Both the position numbers and the translations under genes were made by a program. The notes beneath the pieces were generated by a model. That model had not been told where the DNA came from, did no database searches, and saw only the letters and a program-made list of their open reading frames with translations. A stretch of DNA of 64,000 bases, taken from the NCBI RefSeq assembly GCF_047495875.1, contig NC_092467.1:25625066-25689065 (forward strand). Direction: 5' to 3'. This document shows, in pieces, positions 12,550 to 26,130 of this stretch (positions within the stretch are counted from its first letter, which is position 1; every line of letters starts with the position of its first letter). The DNA comes from Pithys albifrons albifrons (Eukaryota > Chordata > Aves > Passeriformes > Thamnophilidae).

Positions 12550-15500
12550 GGGAAGTATCTAATCACATCATCTTGCAATGAAACTTACTTAGGCAATCTA
12601 TGCAAAGTTGTCTTGGAGAGAGGTACTGCTATGGGGATAAAAATGCTCTCTATGAGAGAAATGAAAACAGAGAGCTTTGAGATGCAGGCAGATTTGTTTT
12701 TGTTTTTTTTTTGTAGGTCACTGAACAGACTGGCATAGATCTAGGTTCTTGACTTGCAGAGCTGATTTTAAATGAAACAACAAATTTGGAAAACATGTCA
12801 CAGCATTACAGAAATATGGGCAACAAAATCTATTCCATAGGAAAGTTTCCTGACGGCATGATGTATTCAAGGGGTGGATGTTTCTGGAAATGAGAGGGTA
12901 GGCAGTAAATGCCATCATTAAAATGGCATTATAAGAATCTTGAGTTATCAGGATAGGTTGGTGGATTTTCCCATCTACTTCTGTAAGCTGTGCCTGGGCA
13001 CTGCCCAGTGTGCAGGTCGCTGGAGAGGCTGCTGGTTGGTACCCGACGACTGTCTGGTGTGCAAGTGCTGGAGAGTCAGTATTGAGTGGGCTCGAAGGTC
13101 TGACTGAGTTTTACCATCCCCCAAGATAGCAAATACTTATTTCTGACCTACATCTTCTTACATCTGATTTCCTGTTCATACTGCGCTGTATCACAACTCA
13201 GCCAGGGACAACTTGGGATGCCTTCTGTCCTAGCTGAGGATGTCAGCATTGTGCCCCCCAGCCAATGTTGGCCTCAAGCAGAGTTTTATAGCATTTCTTT
13301 GGAGTCTTTCAACTCTTCATCTTGTCAGAGTGGGACATCAGAAGTGACTTTGAACTTGCTGCTAACTGACACGTGCTCAGATTTTTTGAAGAGCAGTGGA
13401 GGATTTGGCAATACTCCGAGTTCTCAATTGTGGAGATCTCATCAGGCCCTTCTGTAGCAGCCAAGACTCGGAGGCCTTGCGTGAAGAATTGACTGGACCA
13501 CTTGCCATGACAGCCATAAATTGTCCCATCTTTTCAGCCGTACAAAAGAGTAATGACAGCTGTGTTGTAGACATTTGCTTTTGTGTGAAGTCGGATGTTG
13601 CCTTCATTCCAGACGCAGTGCATTCATCTCCCCAGGGCTGCCCTGGCTGTGCTCAGCACTCTGCCTTTGCCTTTCCAAGGCAGCACATTGCCAGGGTAGC
13701 AGTTTCTTTACCCGTGTCAGTGCTATATTTTCAACTGCCTTTATACGCTTGCCACCAAGGCCTTTTTTTCCCCCTACTGTTGGCATTCGGCCTACTGAAG
13801 CAACTAGTAATGATCAGAATATTTCTGGGTGTGTGTACAACCAACAAATGACTGTTAGAAAATGACAGCAGGCCAGCAGCTCTGTGATTTTTTGCTATGG
13901 AGAGCCCCATGAGAATGGCCACAATACGCCAGACCACAGTTCCATCAAATCCAGGATCCTATTTCCAGTTGTGGCTCAGAGTAGGGAACTATCAAAGGGT
14001 ATGAGAAAAGGGTAAGTACATACTATAGCTACTTTCCAAAGCATTTCTGACCTCTAATTGTTATCATTTTGAGTTTGCACACGCCTGGTGGCAACCTCAG
14101 TGGTTTTCTCTTCCATGAACTTGTTTACTCTCCCCTTGACTCTGTAAATTCCTAGTGTCCTCAACACCTTGTTGTTCATCTATCTGGTGTATGCAGAGAC
14201 ACCTTTTATTTGTCATTTTTCTCTTTGCTTGCAATAATGGCATTTACTGTGCTTTAGTGTTTATAGTGTCGTACTCCACTGGGTAGTGGGTCAGGTTTAC
14301 ACACCAGTGATATGCACCTGCAGAAATCTACTCTGGGGTATCAGTGTTTGCCCTGCAGCTCAACCACCTGCTAGAAAAGATTACTGACTTCATATTTGCT
14401 AATTGAGATCTGCTGGGTATAATAGTTCTTCAAGAAAATTGTGTAGCACTGTCCTAGTGACCACAGTCACTCTCCAGCCTCAGATAATCCTCAGATATTA
14501 GCATTGCCTTCTTTGCTGATTGTTTCTGCAGTGTGCACCATTCTGCAAGGAAATATATCCAAAAGGTTCCCCAGAGTTGTGCTGGAACACCAGAAAGAAA
14601 AAAGAAAACCACCCAGGGCATTGTATTTTTAATTTTTATGTGTAATCTTGAAACACTTTGTAATTCTCTTTCAAACAAACAAGGGGAAATTAATGGGAAT
14701 TGTGCACATTGTGCATTCATGGCAAGAGATGAGAGCTGTAACAATGTGCTCTTTTCAAAAGAAAAAAATCACTAGCAGTTTTCTGAATCACTTTCCTGAC
14801 TTATCTTTAAAGAAACAGAGATTAATCTTTACCTGGGCCATGTGGACATTGGTGAATTTCTGCCAAGCTGTATCAGCCGGGAATCTAGGCCAACTCTTTT
14901 TAACATTAGGCATCAGTGACTTGTGACCTTGAATGAATAGGTCATCTAGAAATAGACCTTTTTCAAGAAGAAAACCTGAACTTTTTTCATAGCCTATAGA
15001 TGTATTATCCATTCAGTGGGCCTTCACAGAACTCAGAGGAGTACAGTACCACACAAACAACAAAAGTAGTGGGAAAACTCACATTTATCTTCAAATTCTA
15101 TCAAGGGACAATGAAGATGTGTCTTATGGGGGTCATGGAAACCTAGTTTGTTTTAATCTAGCTAAACATGTTTCCTGGCAATTTACTTGTGGACTACGGG
15201 GCTCAATCCAAGGTAAATTAACTATTATTGTCTTTCATAGTCACAGTGTATCTGTACTCTTGTGTGTGTGCAGTGTCTCTTTTTAATTTTTCCAGAAATA
15301 GTTCATTTAATGATTGCCATTATCTTCTTCATAGGCAGAATCCTCATGGTTTGCTCAGATGTTGTCTTCGGTCCTGCAGATTTTATTTGTTCCCTCATCT
15401 GGATTGCTCCAAGCAGTGGAGTATTTGAAATTTGAGCTGTGCTGTGATAAAGCATATGATGTCACTTCTGTTCTTTGATTAAAGGACTGTAATTCTCATG

Positions 15501-17658
15501 ATTTGATTTCTGGAGTGCATAATACACTTAAAATTAGTTCTTCGTGTCAAAGTCTTAGCTGGTATAAAATGATGAAGCCATGCTATCTCAAATATATAAT
15601 AGACAGCCAGGAAATACCAGCTAAATACAGCACTGACAACTAAAATAACAATAATTCCACAAATTTTAGTACTCCTTTTAATCCACAACACTAGTCCCAC
15701 ATTTTACTGTGATTTTTTTCAAAATCATATGGGTCTCATTTTCTTCTCACATATCCTGCCTACACACAGATGCAACACCACTGAGTTCAGTGGAGTTGTG
15801 CTGTGATTTAAACAGGTGTCAGGTCTCAGCCTAGAAAGGCACTTAAGCACGTGCTTAACTTGAAAGCAGGAATGTGCTAATACAACTTCTAATTCTGACC
15901 TTGAAAATGTTGACTATCTGCTTGAATGCTTTCTATCATAAATGAGAATCAGGAAAATAATTACTGCGTTTCAGCCACTCAAGAAATCAAATAATTGCTG
16001 TGAAATGATTGACATTGATCCACAAGGAAAACTGTTGTTTCACCAAACAACAGTAATATTAGGAGTTAATACAAACCAGTTTACATCAATTAAAAAAAAT
16101 CTTTTCAGAAAGGAGGAAATGTACTCAAGCTGGGCAATTTTTAATGGCATGTTTCATCTTTTTTGATGTTGGAAATGTCCTTTCAGTTCAAATTTTAATG
16201 AAACTTGTAATTTAAAAAAATTTGTTTCTCTCCCACTTTGTCAAGTGAATTTACTTAATGCTATCAGATATGATTGTCATGGTAAGATTTCAAAGTTAGC
16301 TGGCTAGTGTAATATGACACAAATAGAAGAAAGTATTACTACTATGTCTTCTCTTGTGAATATCTCCAGAAAGTTTACGAATATCTAGCCAAACCCTGTG
16401 TTTTGTTGGGAATTTATAAATGAGCCATGCAAACTGTGTCTTCCTTCTAGTGGGAGATGTTTGTACTGACAGTTTTATGATCATGTCAACAGGGAGGATA
16501 AATTCTCCAAATTCTTCATCTATCTTGGCTTAGGATGCCTTATTTCTTGAGATTTTAGGAACATCTTATCTCTTTGAAGGCTGTGTACTACAATGTTCAG
16601 AAATCCTTCTTTCAAATCAATAGCTGATAGGCACTTGCATTTGCATATGCAAATCCTGTTTGTGCAGAAATTCAAGTATTTCTACATGTAAAAATAGGTA
16701 AAGAAATACCAATTTGTCCCTGAAAATTCTTGTTTCAGTTGGTCTGGTGCCAGCTGTTGTACTGCACCCAGCAATACTGATTGTCCAACAACACAACTTA
16801 GGCTGAGCCCACAAAGCTGGACAACATAAAATGCAGTTCAAAGTTTTGTTAAAGATTTTAGAAGCATGTTCAGTCCCCGAGTTTATCATCTGAAACTTCA
16901 TAACACTGATCTGCCAGTTTATATTCCGGACCATGATTCTCTAGAGAAAGCAAAAATAAAGTCCCTGCTCTGGAAGAAACTGAACACCCTCAAATCATCA
17001 GAATCTCTAAGGTTTTGCCTTGAGTTCTGTGGGCAAGGAAGCTCTTCATGTCCCATAGCATTTTGGCGTGGGATGAAATATAAAGGAGGAGAATTTATAT
17101 GACTCAAACACATCACCACATTTAGAGAGCTTGTTTACATAGGTGCTGTCTTTAGTTGCTGGAGAGGGAGGAGTTAAAGAGAGCAATAAATTGAATATTT
17201 AACATTGCTTACTAGAGCTCTCTCCCAGGATCATAAGAGTGTAGAACTACTACATTAGGAATTTTCTAGTGCTGATGGGAATATCCCTGCTGTTAAAAAT
17301 GCTCCCTCAAATTAGTAATGTAAAGCCTTTCTGCTCTAATGCAGGAAGTGTATTTTTGAGCTTCTAGAAGGCAATTTGCTAGTTGGGGAATGAGGAACTA
17401 CTGTGCTGTAGGAAGCAGATCTGACGTGTCCTTGCAGCAGGATGCCCTGATGCAACACTGACCACTGTGCTCCACAGGCTGGGGAGCAGTCTCCAAGTGG
17501 GAATTGATAGGTGGATACAACGGCAATTAGAATCATCATTGTGTCTCAGTACAGACTTCTTTGTCAACTCCCATGAACACAGCTGTGCTCATCTGGCCTC
17601 AGAAGTGCTCATTTTCTATGTGCAGCAATTCAGATCACAGAAAAAGAAAATTCACTTA
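12550..17658. other. Single-copy DNA, no gene seen
   Basis: The longest open frame of the left flank (plus, 13396-13851, 151 codons) lies here. It is overlapped on the same and opposite strands by frames of 60-96 codons and has no recognisable domain. An imperfect direct repeat of about 20 bp occurs at 13008-13027 and 13057-13075. A 7-bp-arm palindrome with a single-base centre sits at 12994-13008. Nothing else can be supported. Confidence 0.5.
12994..13075 (+). repeat. Small palindrome plus two-copy 49-bp-spaced repeat
   Basis: CTGGGCA and TGCCCAG form perfect 7-bp arms around one base at 12994-13008. The segment GTGTGCAGGTCGCTGGAGAG (13008-13027) recurs with one base missing and one or two changed at 13057-13075, 49 bp downstream. 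This could be a two-copy minisatellite remnant or chance. No function is assigned. Confidence 0.45.
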
Positions 17659-17711
17659 AGAGCTGGACTCGATCATCCTTGTGGGTCCCTTCCAACTCAG
17701 AATATTCTGTG
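17659..17711 (+). mobile_element. CR1 LINE 3' terminus
   Basis: The blocks GGACTCGATCATCCTTGTGG, GTCCCTTCCAACTC and ATATTCTGTGA match the conserved terminal segment of avian CR1 retroposons, which end in short ATTCTRTG-type repeats rather than poly-A. Only about 50 bp is recognisable, so this is a severely 5'-truncated copy, as is usual for CR1. Orientation is plus. It has no coding capacity. Confidence 0.8.
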
Positions 17712-18990
17712 AAGTGGGAAAGGGCTGGATATTGTATTTCTGTAGTCTTTGTACAGCCACATGGCAGGATGGACTTTCATTTTCATACTGCAGTCTTTGC
17801 TGCATGAACATCTAGCAGTGGACATGTTCCTGCTTCCCTCTCATAGTCCAAACAAAGCAACACAAGGAATATTTTAGGTGTAGTGTGATGCTGTTGGGAC
17901 CTTCTGGTTGATTTCTGCCATGCTTGACCTGTGGGCAAGCTCTTGGTGTCTGCTCTTTACCTTTGGTCTTTCCCCAAGAAAGGCAAGAAGGCAGCTCTGT
18001 GTACCAGGCATTAACCTGGGAGCCTGACCTGAGGAGAACATGTCCCATTTGTGCAGTTCAGTGTAACAGAAAAACATCTGTCCATCATGTCACACGAGAT
18101 AAGGTGATTTGTGAGGCTGCTTACCTCAGGTGGATTCAATTGCTGATCTTGGAAGGAACCCAAGGCAGTGAAAGCTGTCTGCATACTGTGCTGTCCAGCC
18201 TGCAGAGCACACACTGAGCAACTGCCTGCTGGAGAGATCCCATCTCCTGGATGCTTTCTGGAGCTGCTTTGAGACTCTCAGCCCCTCCCCACCCTCCTCT
18301 CATCACTAACAATAACCAGATACCCCTGTTTGCCTGCAGTATCTAAAAGAACACACCTCAATTAAACTGAATGTTTCCCATTATTTAGGCTGATATGGAA
18401 GTTTCTGTTGTTTCAGCCTCATAGTGATTTATCTGTGCAATATTTTGTTTCTCATCATAGGTTTGTTTGGTTGTTTGGGGTTTTTTATCTGTGAAACTTT
18501 TTTAATTCTGTAATAGATCTCTGTTTTAAGGGGAGGTATATGGAAAAAGTGAGTCAGAGTAAAGCCTATTCCAACTCCAACCTCACACCTGGCAAGCAGA
18601 CAGGGATGAAGTGCTGCCATGTACTGCTGATAGCCAGAAGACCTTGCAGGTGAAGTTTTCTGGTGTGCTTTGCTCTCTGCTTTGGCCTGACTTAGCTTCT
18701 GTGGAAGCCAATGATAGTTTTATCCCCGGCTTCATGCCAGCAGAGTTAGGCTGCTCTGTGGAATAGTGCAGGCTTATAATTCCGATATCTGAGTGTCTGG
18801 ACTGTGGCTGACAGTGAAGCACTCACATTCTTTCAAGTCCTGACCCAGAGTTTCTTGTAGAGCAACAGAAATATGAGGGGGGGAAAGGGGAATTATGGTG
18901 TGCTGGGGGTAGCCACATATCTGCTCTGGAGTATGCCCATTAGGTCTGTGATGTGCTGGGGGGCTCACTGAGAAGTAGAAACAGAAATAA
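17712..18990. other. Single-copy DNA between two CR1 tails
   Basis: No gene is recognised. Short overlapping open frames (60-97 codons) occur on both strands without family resemblance. A GTTTG/GGTTG-rich stretch lies near 18458-18486. Part of the sequence left of 18991 may be undetectable older CR1 body. Confidence 0.5.
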
Positions 18991-19044
18991 GGATTTGGAC
19001 TTCAATGGTCCTTGTGGGTTCTTTCCAACTTAGGATACTCTTTA
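18991..19044 (+). mobile_element. CR1 LINE 3' terminus, diverged
   Basis: Segments GGATTTGGACTTCAATGGTC, CTTGTGGGTTCTTTCCAACT and TAGGATACTCT align by eye to the same CR1 terminal block as the copy near 17.7 kb, with more substitutions and no intact terminal octamer repeats. Plus orientation, non-coding. Confidence 0.7.
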
Positions 19045-22000
19045 AACGTGTCTGCAACTATGCATAAAACCTGAATTCCTCTACTCAGAAAGGTCTTAAA
19101 ACAGAGGCCTGTAACTCTCAGCACCTTAGTTCATCTAGAGACAGCTTTCCTTTAATTGCTTAGTGGCCTGGCTTGCCACTAAGATACTTAAAAAAGGAGT
19201 ACAGAATGTGACGTATTATTTTAGAAATTTTGAATGTCAGGATGCTTGGACCATCAACAAGACAAAACGATGTGGGAAGAAATTCAGCCAATACAGCAGA
19301 AAATCCGATGCAGTGCATTAGACCTGGTGTGTTGAGCGTTACCTGCGTGTGAACTCCTATAGGATGGGGCCTTCCATTCCCTGTTACACATTTCAGTCTC
19401 TCACCTAAATGTGCCAGACTTATGTGCCATTGATCTCTAGTGTGATTTTGGTATTCCTATACATCATAAGCAACTTGGCATGTACCCCTTCTCAGGGTTG
19501 CATTCCTAGCAAAGGAGGGTGTGTTTGCTTGCTCAAGAACAGAATGATCTCTCTAAGAAGGGAAGACTTTAGGGTAAACTGTGAAGAGACCTCATCTCAT
19601 TAGAGCAGGAACCACCTATATCCTCTCTTTGGAAGGTACATGACACAACAGGATCTCAGCTGTTTACTGGGATCACAGCAGTCGTGTTCAGGGTATGTAA
19701 GTAACATGTTTTTTAGCCCCACCCCATTTGCAATTGTAATCATCATTGCTCCTTTGCAAATTTCTGTTGACAAATTTTAATTTGAACAGATTTTTCTGAC
19801 AAATCCTCATCATGTTGTTAATTAATTAGTCTTCAATATCTGCTCCAATGCCAGCTCATTGGGCCATAGCTGTCATGCTTGTGGGATGAGTGAGAGAAAG
19901 GAAGATCTGGCTTTGTCTCACTGTCTGCAGATGACAGGATTTTCCTGAAAGAACTCAGCTTTGCTGACTCGAAAGGAGAAGAACAAACAATAAACCCCAG
20001 TATGCTCAGCTACTGACAGTGGCCTTCTCTATGGTCCTCCTGTGAAAGCTGAAGCTCAAACCTGACCCTTACAGAACTGATACAGCAATACCCACTGAAA
20101 AAAGTTGAATTGACTTTGCAGCCTCTGGGTTTTGGGCCACTCTGGAGGTCTAAAGTACTCTCTGGCAATGTTTTCACCCATCAGATAGAAGAGCAGTCCA
20201 CTTCCAACACTAGAAATTGCTGTCTCAGCATCACATTCCTTATCATGGTGCTGCCTTCAACAGTGGGGGCTTGTGTGTGGAGAGATGTGGGGGAACACCA
20301 TGCGGTTCAGTGATTTTGAGCTTGTGAAGGTGGCTTCTAAAATGGGGCAAAATCAAGCTATACTGTGTGATGCAGGATCCCACGTGGGAAATTTCTAAAC
20401 ATCCTTCATACTTTCTGGAAAATTGTTAAGATTCCCTAGGCAGAAAAAGTTGAAAGCTTCCGTTCTAACATAATGGAAACAATACATACCTCTGTCCCTG
20501 TTTCTCCCAAACCAGAATAGAACCATTTCTACAGCAATAATGTAAATTACATTTGTTCATGGTAATGCTTTAGTGTAAGTAACAGGTAAAGATCTGTGAT
20601 TATTTAAAATTTGCATTGTTCATTAAAGTAAGATGCTATGGTGCCAGTGAGACATTTTACCAAAGGGCCTTCTATTTTCCCTTTTTATTACACAGAGGAG
20701 AAAGAAAGCCCTGTTTGTAGCTTAAAGAACAGAGAAGCAGAAGGAAGGGTTAGCAAAAAGACATCTGAAAATTTATTTCAAATGTAGGTTCAGTTATCAT
20801 CCTTCCATCAAAGGATCTCAGATCTTCTTTAAACTGCTGGCAACTACACCACAACTTACCTTTGCTGTAGGCATTGCTAAGCCCTTGAGAAGCTACAGTG
20901 CAGGCAGTGGATGAATTTTGGCTCAAGGTCATTCTGTGTGTGAGGAGCAGACATAACATGTATTGTGTACGTGCTACATGCTTTGGAGAAGCATTCAGCT
21001 ACCATGGCAATGTATGTGAGAGGAGGGAGAGGCAGGACATCTGTGGCCTTCATCACAAGAGAGGATCCAGCATCACTGTACCCTAGGAAATACAAGTTCC
21101 TGATCCAGTGAATCACAAGGTTGTGTTTCATTAATGTCATGTTTTCCACATGTTTTCCTCGTATCATTCATTCCTATTTGTCTGAACTTTTATATAATTA
21201 TTTGTTTTTTATTTTTAATGAACTTTTTTCCTCCCATATCTGTCTCTCAAACAGAATTGAGCATATTTTTGCAATGATAATGTAAGTTACAATCTACCAA
21301 CATTGTCACAGTGGTACTATGAAACATGGGTAAGTTCAGGTGGACATCTTAATAACTAGGCTTTGATTTCAGATCACTAACGGCAGCTCCACTGATATCT
21401 CTCAAACAGGGCAATCTGGAAATGAGGTACCTCAGCTTCTAGTGGCTTGGAAGTTTAGTTGACATTTACTTTTTATGAGAAAGCATGAGAAAATGTTGAT
21501 TTCTGTCCAGATCCCCCATAAAAATCTCAGAGGTAAAAGAAGCAGTGCCAAGGCTGAAACATCTTCAAAGCTGAAATGTATGTTTGAAGTTCTTAAAAAA
21601 ATCCCAATGCCCTAAATTCAGTCACTGGTTTTCAATAAGAACACTTTATAAAATCTTTTCCTTTTTTTGCAACTATTTAAAGAAAAAATATGGTTTTGCA
21701 ATGAAAAATGACAGCAAGTTCTAGACAAAATTAGAAACCACCTATGATACCTGGGAGATGAGAGTCTTTGCAAGGCCAACAGAAGATCATGTTGGAAGAG
21801 ACTTGGCTATCTAAGTTCCCAAACATCCCAAGCCTTCAGCACCAGAGAGTAATTTGGAACTTATTGGAAGATGAAGGGCAGATATCCCATTTCACAAGCA
21901 TAATTTCTTCCCTCATTCCCAAGAATTTATAGTTTCACTAATTATGTGCCTTCAATTAACATCTTCAATATAAAAAGTGATTATTTGTGAATCCAATCCA

Positions 22001-25000
22001 ACAAAATCAGCTTTTCTGAAAAATAAAAAAAAAATCTGATTTTTAGAACTGCTACATATTTTGGGTTATGCATGTAACAATGTAACATTTCAAAAAAGTC
22101 CCAAACACTAACATATGCAGAAAAGAACTTTACAACCCTCTTCTGTATCTTCATGGCCCACATAACACCACTTTCTGTGTTATGCAAATGTTTCAGCACT
22201 CAGGGTAACAGCGCAATCCAGGGGTGTCATGTTTTCTGTTCACCTGCAGACCACAGAACATCATGTACTTATTTTCAGAGGTGTCAACCTGCTAAAGAAT
22301 GGCTTTTCCTCAGCACTCTGAATTCTGAAGGCTGAGATCTGCCCACAACACGTGGAGGGTGAAGCAAGTTGTCCCAGAGTAATTCTGACCTTTGGCTGCC
22401 TCAGGGCATGTTGTGAAACGGAATTATTCTCCCTTCTATGGGTTCCCCACCCATCCTCCTGATAGCTCACCTGCAGGAAACTATTTAAACTGATGATCAT
22501 TATTGTGGTTTATGCATGAATACAAAAATGTTTCATTTCAAAAAGAAAAAAAATGCTGCAGTAATTTTCATAATAACTTTTCCCTCCTCTTAAATAAATC
22601 AATGTGGTTGGCTGTGTTGGATAATTAAAGGATAGAACTTTTTCAACGTAACAGATTTGTGAACATTGTGTAAATATGCATTTAGGCAATTGAAGGATTG
22701 TGCTTCATAGCATAGGCAAACTCAGCTGCTTGGGATAAGGCCCAGCTCAGTCAAAATGAGTGTTAGGAGTCAATGTAGAACACTTTCTGCCTGGGCTTTA
22801 CTGATGTCAAACACAGCTGTGGCATTTTGCTGTAATCTCCCTGGAACCAGAGTTATCTCACCTCATCAAAAGGCTGGGCGTGGATTCTGCTTCCCCAAGC
22901 CCTTTCCAGGGGAATAGCAAACCAGCAGGTTGAGCTGACCAACTGGGAACTTTTCCCAAGAGGAGAGAAGATGGGAGAATGTTTGGTAATGTGTTTGAAT
23001 GTGATTGAAGTGTAGCAGTGGCATGGAGCCAGAAGCAAGATGCTCTGGGAGAGGTTGAAGATGGTACTTTCACAAAGCACATCTGGCTAAAAAAAAAAAT
23101 CTGATTCCAAGTTCAACCTCTTTGGTCTAAGAAATGAGCTGGGCAGCTCCCAGGAATTTTCCTGGAAGATTGTCACCCAGCTCTGAGCCAGGGGGCAGAG
23201 AGAGAAAATGTCTCTGTATCAATCAGTACATCATTCCCAGTCCTGTTTCCTACTCATTCACCCTGTGGCTGTTTTGTCTTTTCTTTCTGTTAAGGAGTGA
23301 ACTGTCTCTGAGACCGGACCCAGACCGATTCAGGTGACAGCAGGTGTTTAGTTGTGCTTTTGACAGTATTAGACTGGCAGGTACAGCAGTCACAGGCAGA
23401 TGGGAAATCACTGACCAGACCAGCAAGTTCCCAGACACTTCCCATGACCTCATTTCCCCCTTCTGATTTCCTGTTGGTTGTTCCATTTCCTCTCCCAACT
23501 ACAAAAATAAGGCTCTTCCCCTTTATGTCAGACTTGTTCCCTAACAAATGATTTGGAAGTAGATTGGGGGTCCTGGTAAGGAGTGATGTTGTCAGATTTG
23601 AAGAAGTGTGCACCACGCATGGTCCACATGTTGTGTGCTGACTTTAATACTGATTTTTGCTTTCCTTCAGCTCCTCTTAATGTACAGATCCCACAGGTAC
23701 AGACTCCCACCAAATACTGGGAGTGATCCCACACTGGTCAGGAAGGTGCTGGCAAGGAGCACTGGCCAGCAAGGGCATCGACATGATGGTTTCTGTGGAA
23801 ATAATATCTCCTGGCAGGAGTTTGTGATCCTTCCAGAGCCTCATCAAGGCATCATTTGGGTGATAAATAACAAAAGGTAGGAGCACATCTGTCTTGCTGC
23901 CATCTCTGCCCCTTGCACACTGGCTAACTCTGCCAAGGACTTCCAAGGAAAGAAAAACAGCCAGAGCTGTACAACCACCTCTGCATTGTATGAGTGCTCA
24001 AAAAAGGCCCTGAGATTCAGCAGCTCACCCAGACTTGAGTCTTAAAAGTAAAGAGGCTTAAAAATCAGGCAGAATCCTAAAGCAAGATCTAAATGTCATG
24101 TGAACGTCCATCATTTACAGATACCATGAAATGTTAAAATATAAAAATAAATACTACCAATACAATTACTGAACCATTGTTGTGTTTGATCAATTAATAC
24201 TGAGCAATCCACTGCTTCAATCACACCTAGAAGTATTCTGCAATTCTAAGAATAATTTGTTGATCCTGATGGTTTTTTTCCTTTAGTTAGGGATATTTAG
24301 TCCTTGAAAAATATATGAAAATTCAGTCTGACCTGTAAGTCATAACCTAATTTCACAGAGACAGTTTACAAGCTTCTGGTATATAACTTGCTGCTAACTT
24401 ATTGATAAAAACTTACTATTTGAGGGCATGTGTGAATTAGGAAAGTGTTGCCAGGTAAGCTAATAATTTGTGTCGTGTGGTGACAATTTCAGGAACGTTC
24501 CAATTCCTGTTTTCCTTTTCTGTCTTCTCAGTAGGTTTGTCAAAAGACAACATGAAGAGGTGGAGTCTGAGATAAAAGAGCATGTAAATCAGATTACAAA
24601 AGTTTATGCAGGAGCCTTTCCTTAACTGTTCCAATTCTGTAATAAGTTTAACCTCGGGAAGTAATGTGATGGGTAAAAATTAGATCATACTCAGAACCAC
24701 TAATTTTGCCTGAATCCAGTGTTAAAAAGGGGAATTGTCCTCTCTAAAACTTTATCCTCATCATCTGACTCGCATTTTAAGAGGTAATTAATCTTTTTCT
24801 TATTCTACCTCCAGCAAAGGTGTTAGCTGTTGTGTAGTTTAAGGAGCTGTATAGAGATGACTCAGAGCAATAAGCTCTTTCTCTTGCAGTTCTTTAGTGA
24901 GGGGATTTTCTTAACATTCATCTCACCAGTTAAAACTCCACTCCAGCAGAATGTGGTAGGGCTCTGCCATATTTATCTTTTCAGGTTGGTTTCCTGAGGA

Positions 25001-26083
25001 AGTGAGAAACATGACATTGCATGCTCCTTAAGTCTGTTTCTCTCTGTCATCCCCTCACACTCCACTGCCTGCCCCAACAGTGTTAAAATCTGCTGATTTA
25101 TTTTAACCACAACTACAACAGAGGAGTGCAGTTTCCAAAAATATCAAGCTGTTGGAATTGTCATGGAAATCAGAGGCTGCATAATGTGAGACAATTTACA
25201 GCAAAACTTACTCTGGTTATACAGCAAGGAAATTTAGCCTTAGATGCCCATCTGTAGGAATGATGACTGAATCTGCTGCTCCTAAAAATACATGTTTATT
25301 TCTTTGATTACGGAGAGCAGTTATATCCAGAGACCACATTTTGGTATGATGCCTGTGTTTAAAAGTTAATTCCAACTGTTGACTCTTCAATCCGCAGCCA
25401 GAAACCAGGAGTGCTGAGACCTCCTCTCAACATCAATCCACCCAAAATCCTGATGGGCATTTCTTCTTCATTTTTGGCTGCAACAACATGAAGGTTTTCA
25501 TACAGCTTTTCTCATTCACAACATTAGACTAGTTCTGAAAGAGCCTTTGGGCCTTGTCATCCCCTGCTTTGGATAACTAACTTTCCCCGAGAAAGCCTTT
25601 CAATATCTTTTCAGTAGGGGCAGAGGAATTATGCCCACTGTATTTGGCTATTTGGCTTATAGGTCCTAGAAAAGCAGCAGAAACTTAGACTTAGGAAGCT
25701 CAAGTACTTCACTGAAAGTTTTAAAAGGAAGTCCTTTCAGATACATCTAAGAAAGAAATCCTGGGCTTTTCCTGTCACATAGAAAGACAATGAAATGATT
25801 CAGGTTCTCCAGAGAAGGGATTTTGTCCAGGCAGATGCTATGGCAAAATGGAGCAGACACATCGTGTTAGACCCTATCTAACATTTTTCTGATGCAGGCT
25901 TTGTCTGTCTTCTTGCAGCTGGTGTACTGCCAGATTAAACATTGCATGCCTGTGCAATGGTGAACTTGTATCTGTTCTCCATCAGAAGTATTATTTATGG
26001 GAATAGCAGAGGGTACCAAGATGGTGGGATCACGGTCCTACTAGGCTTTTTGTCAGTTACATCTCTGTTTCTAAAGGCTTCAC
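19045..26083. other. Single-copy DNA up to the satellite boundary
   Basis: No gene, RNA or transposon is recognised in this stretch. Runs of 10 A at 22025-22034 and 11 A at 23089-23099 occur without an attached retroposon body. Open frames near 23.25-23.95 kb on both strands overlap each other and look fortuitous. The sequence directly before the satellite (about 25900-26083) shows no telomere-like decay and no satellite-like sequence, so the boundary is abrupt. Confidence 0.55.
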
Positions 26084-26130
26084 TAGGGTTAGGGTTAGGG
26101 TTAGGGTTAGGGTTAGGGTTAGGGTTAGAC
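26040..26130 (+). other. Boundary between single-copy DNA and telomere tract
   Basis: Unique sequence ends in GGCTTCAC at 26083, and the next base begins a hexamer tract: a partial copy, then six perfect TTAGGG from 26089 to 26124, then TTAGAC. The degenerate hexamers that precede the core in every other monomer are absent here. So the array opens in the middle of the telomere block, not at a random point in the monomer. This is what a healed break or a former chromosome end would look like; that reading is inference. Confidence 0.85.

Noticed and set aside
12697..12715. T-rich run with GTAGG as a splice acceptor or retroposon tail
   Set aside because: No exon or retroposon body adjoins it; treated as simple low-complexity sequence.
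13396..13851. 151-codon plus-strand open frame in the left flank
   Set aside because: It has no recognisable domain, is overlapped by several frames on both strands, and shows no convincing exon context. Its length is compatible with chance in 26 kb.
22025..23099. Runs of 10-11 A as SINE tails
   Set aside because: No SINE head, tRNA-like promoter boxes or target-site duplications could be found next to them.
23608..23946. Overlapping plus and minus frames of about 90 codons
   Set aside because: Both strands are open over the same bases, with no recognisable motif on either. Most likely fortuitous.
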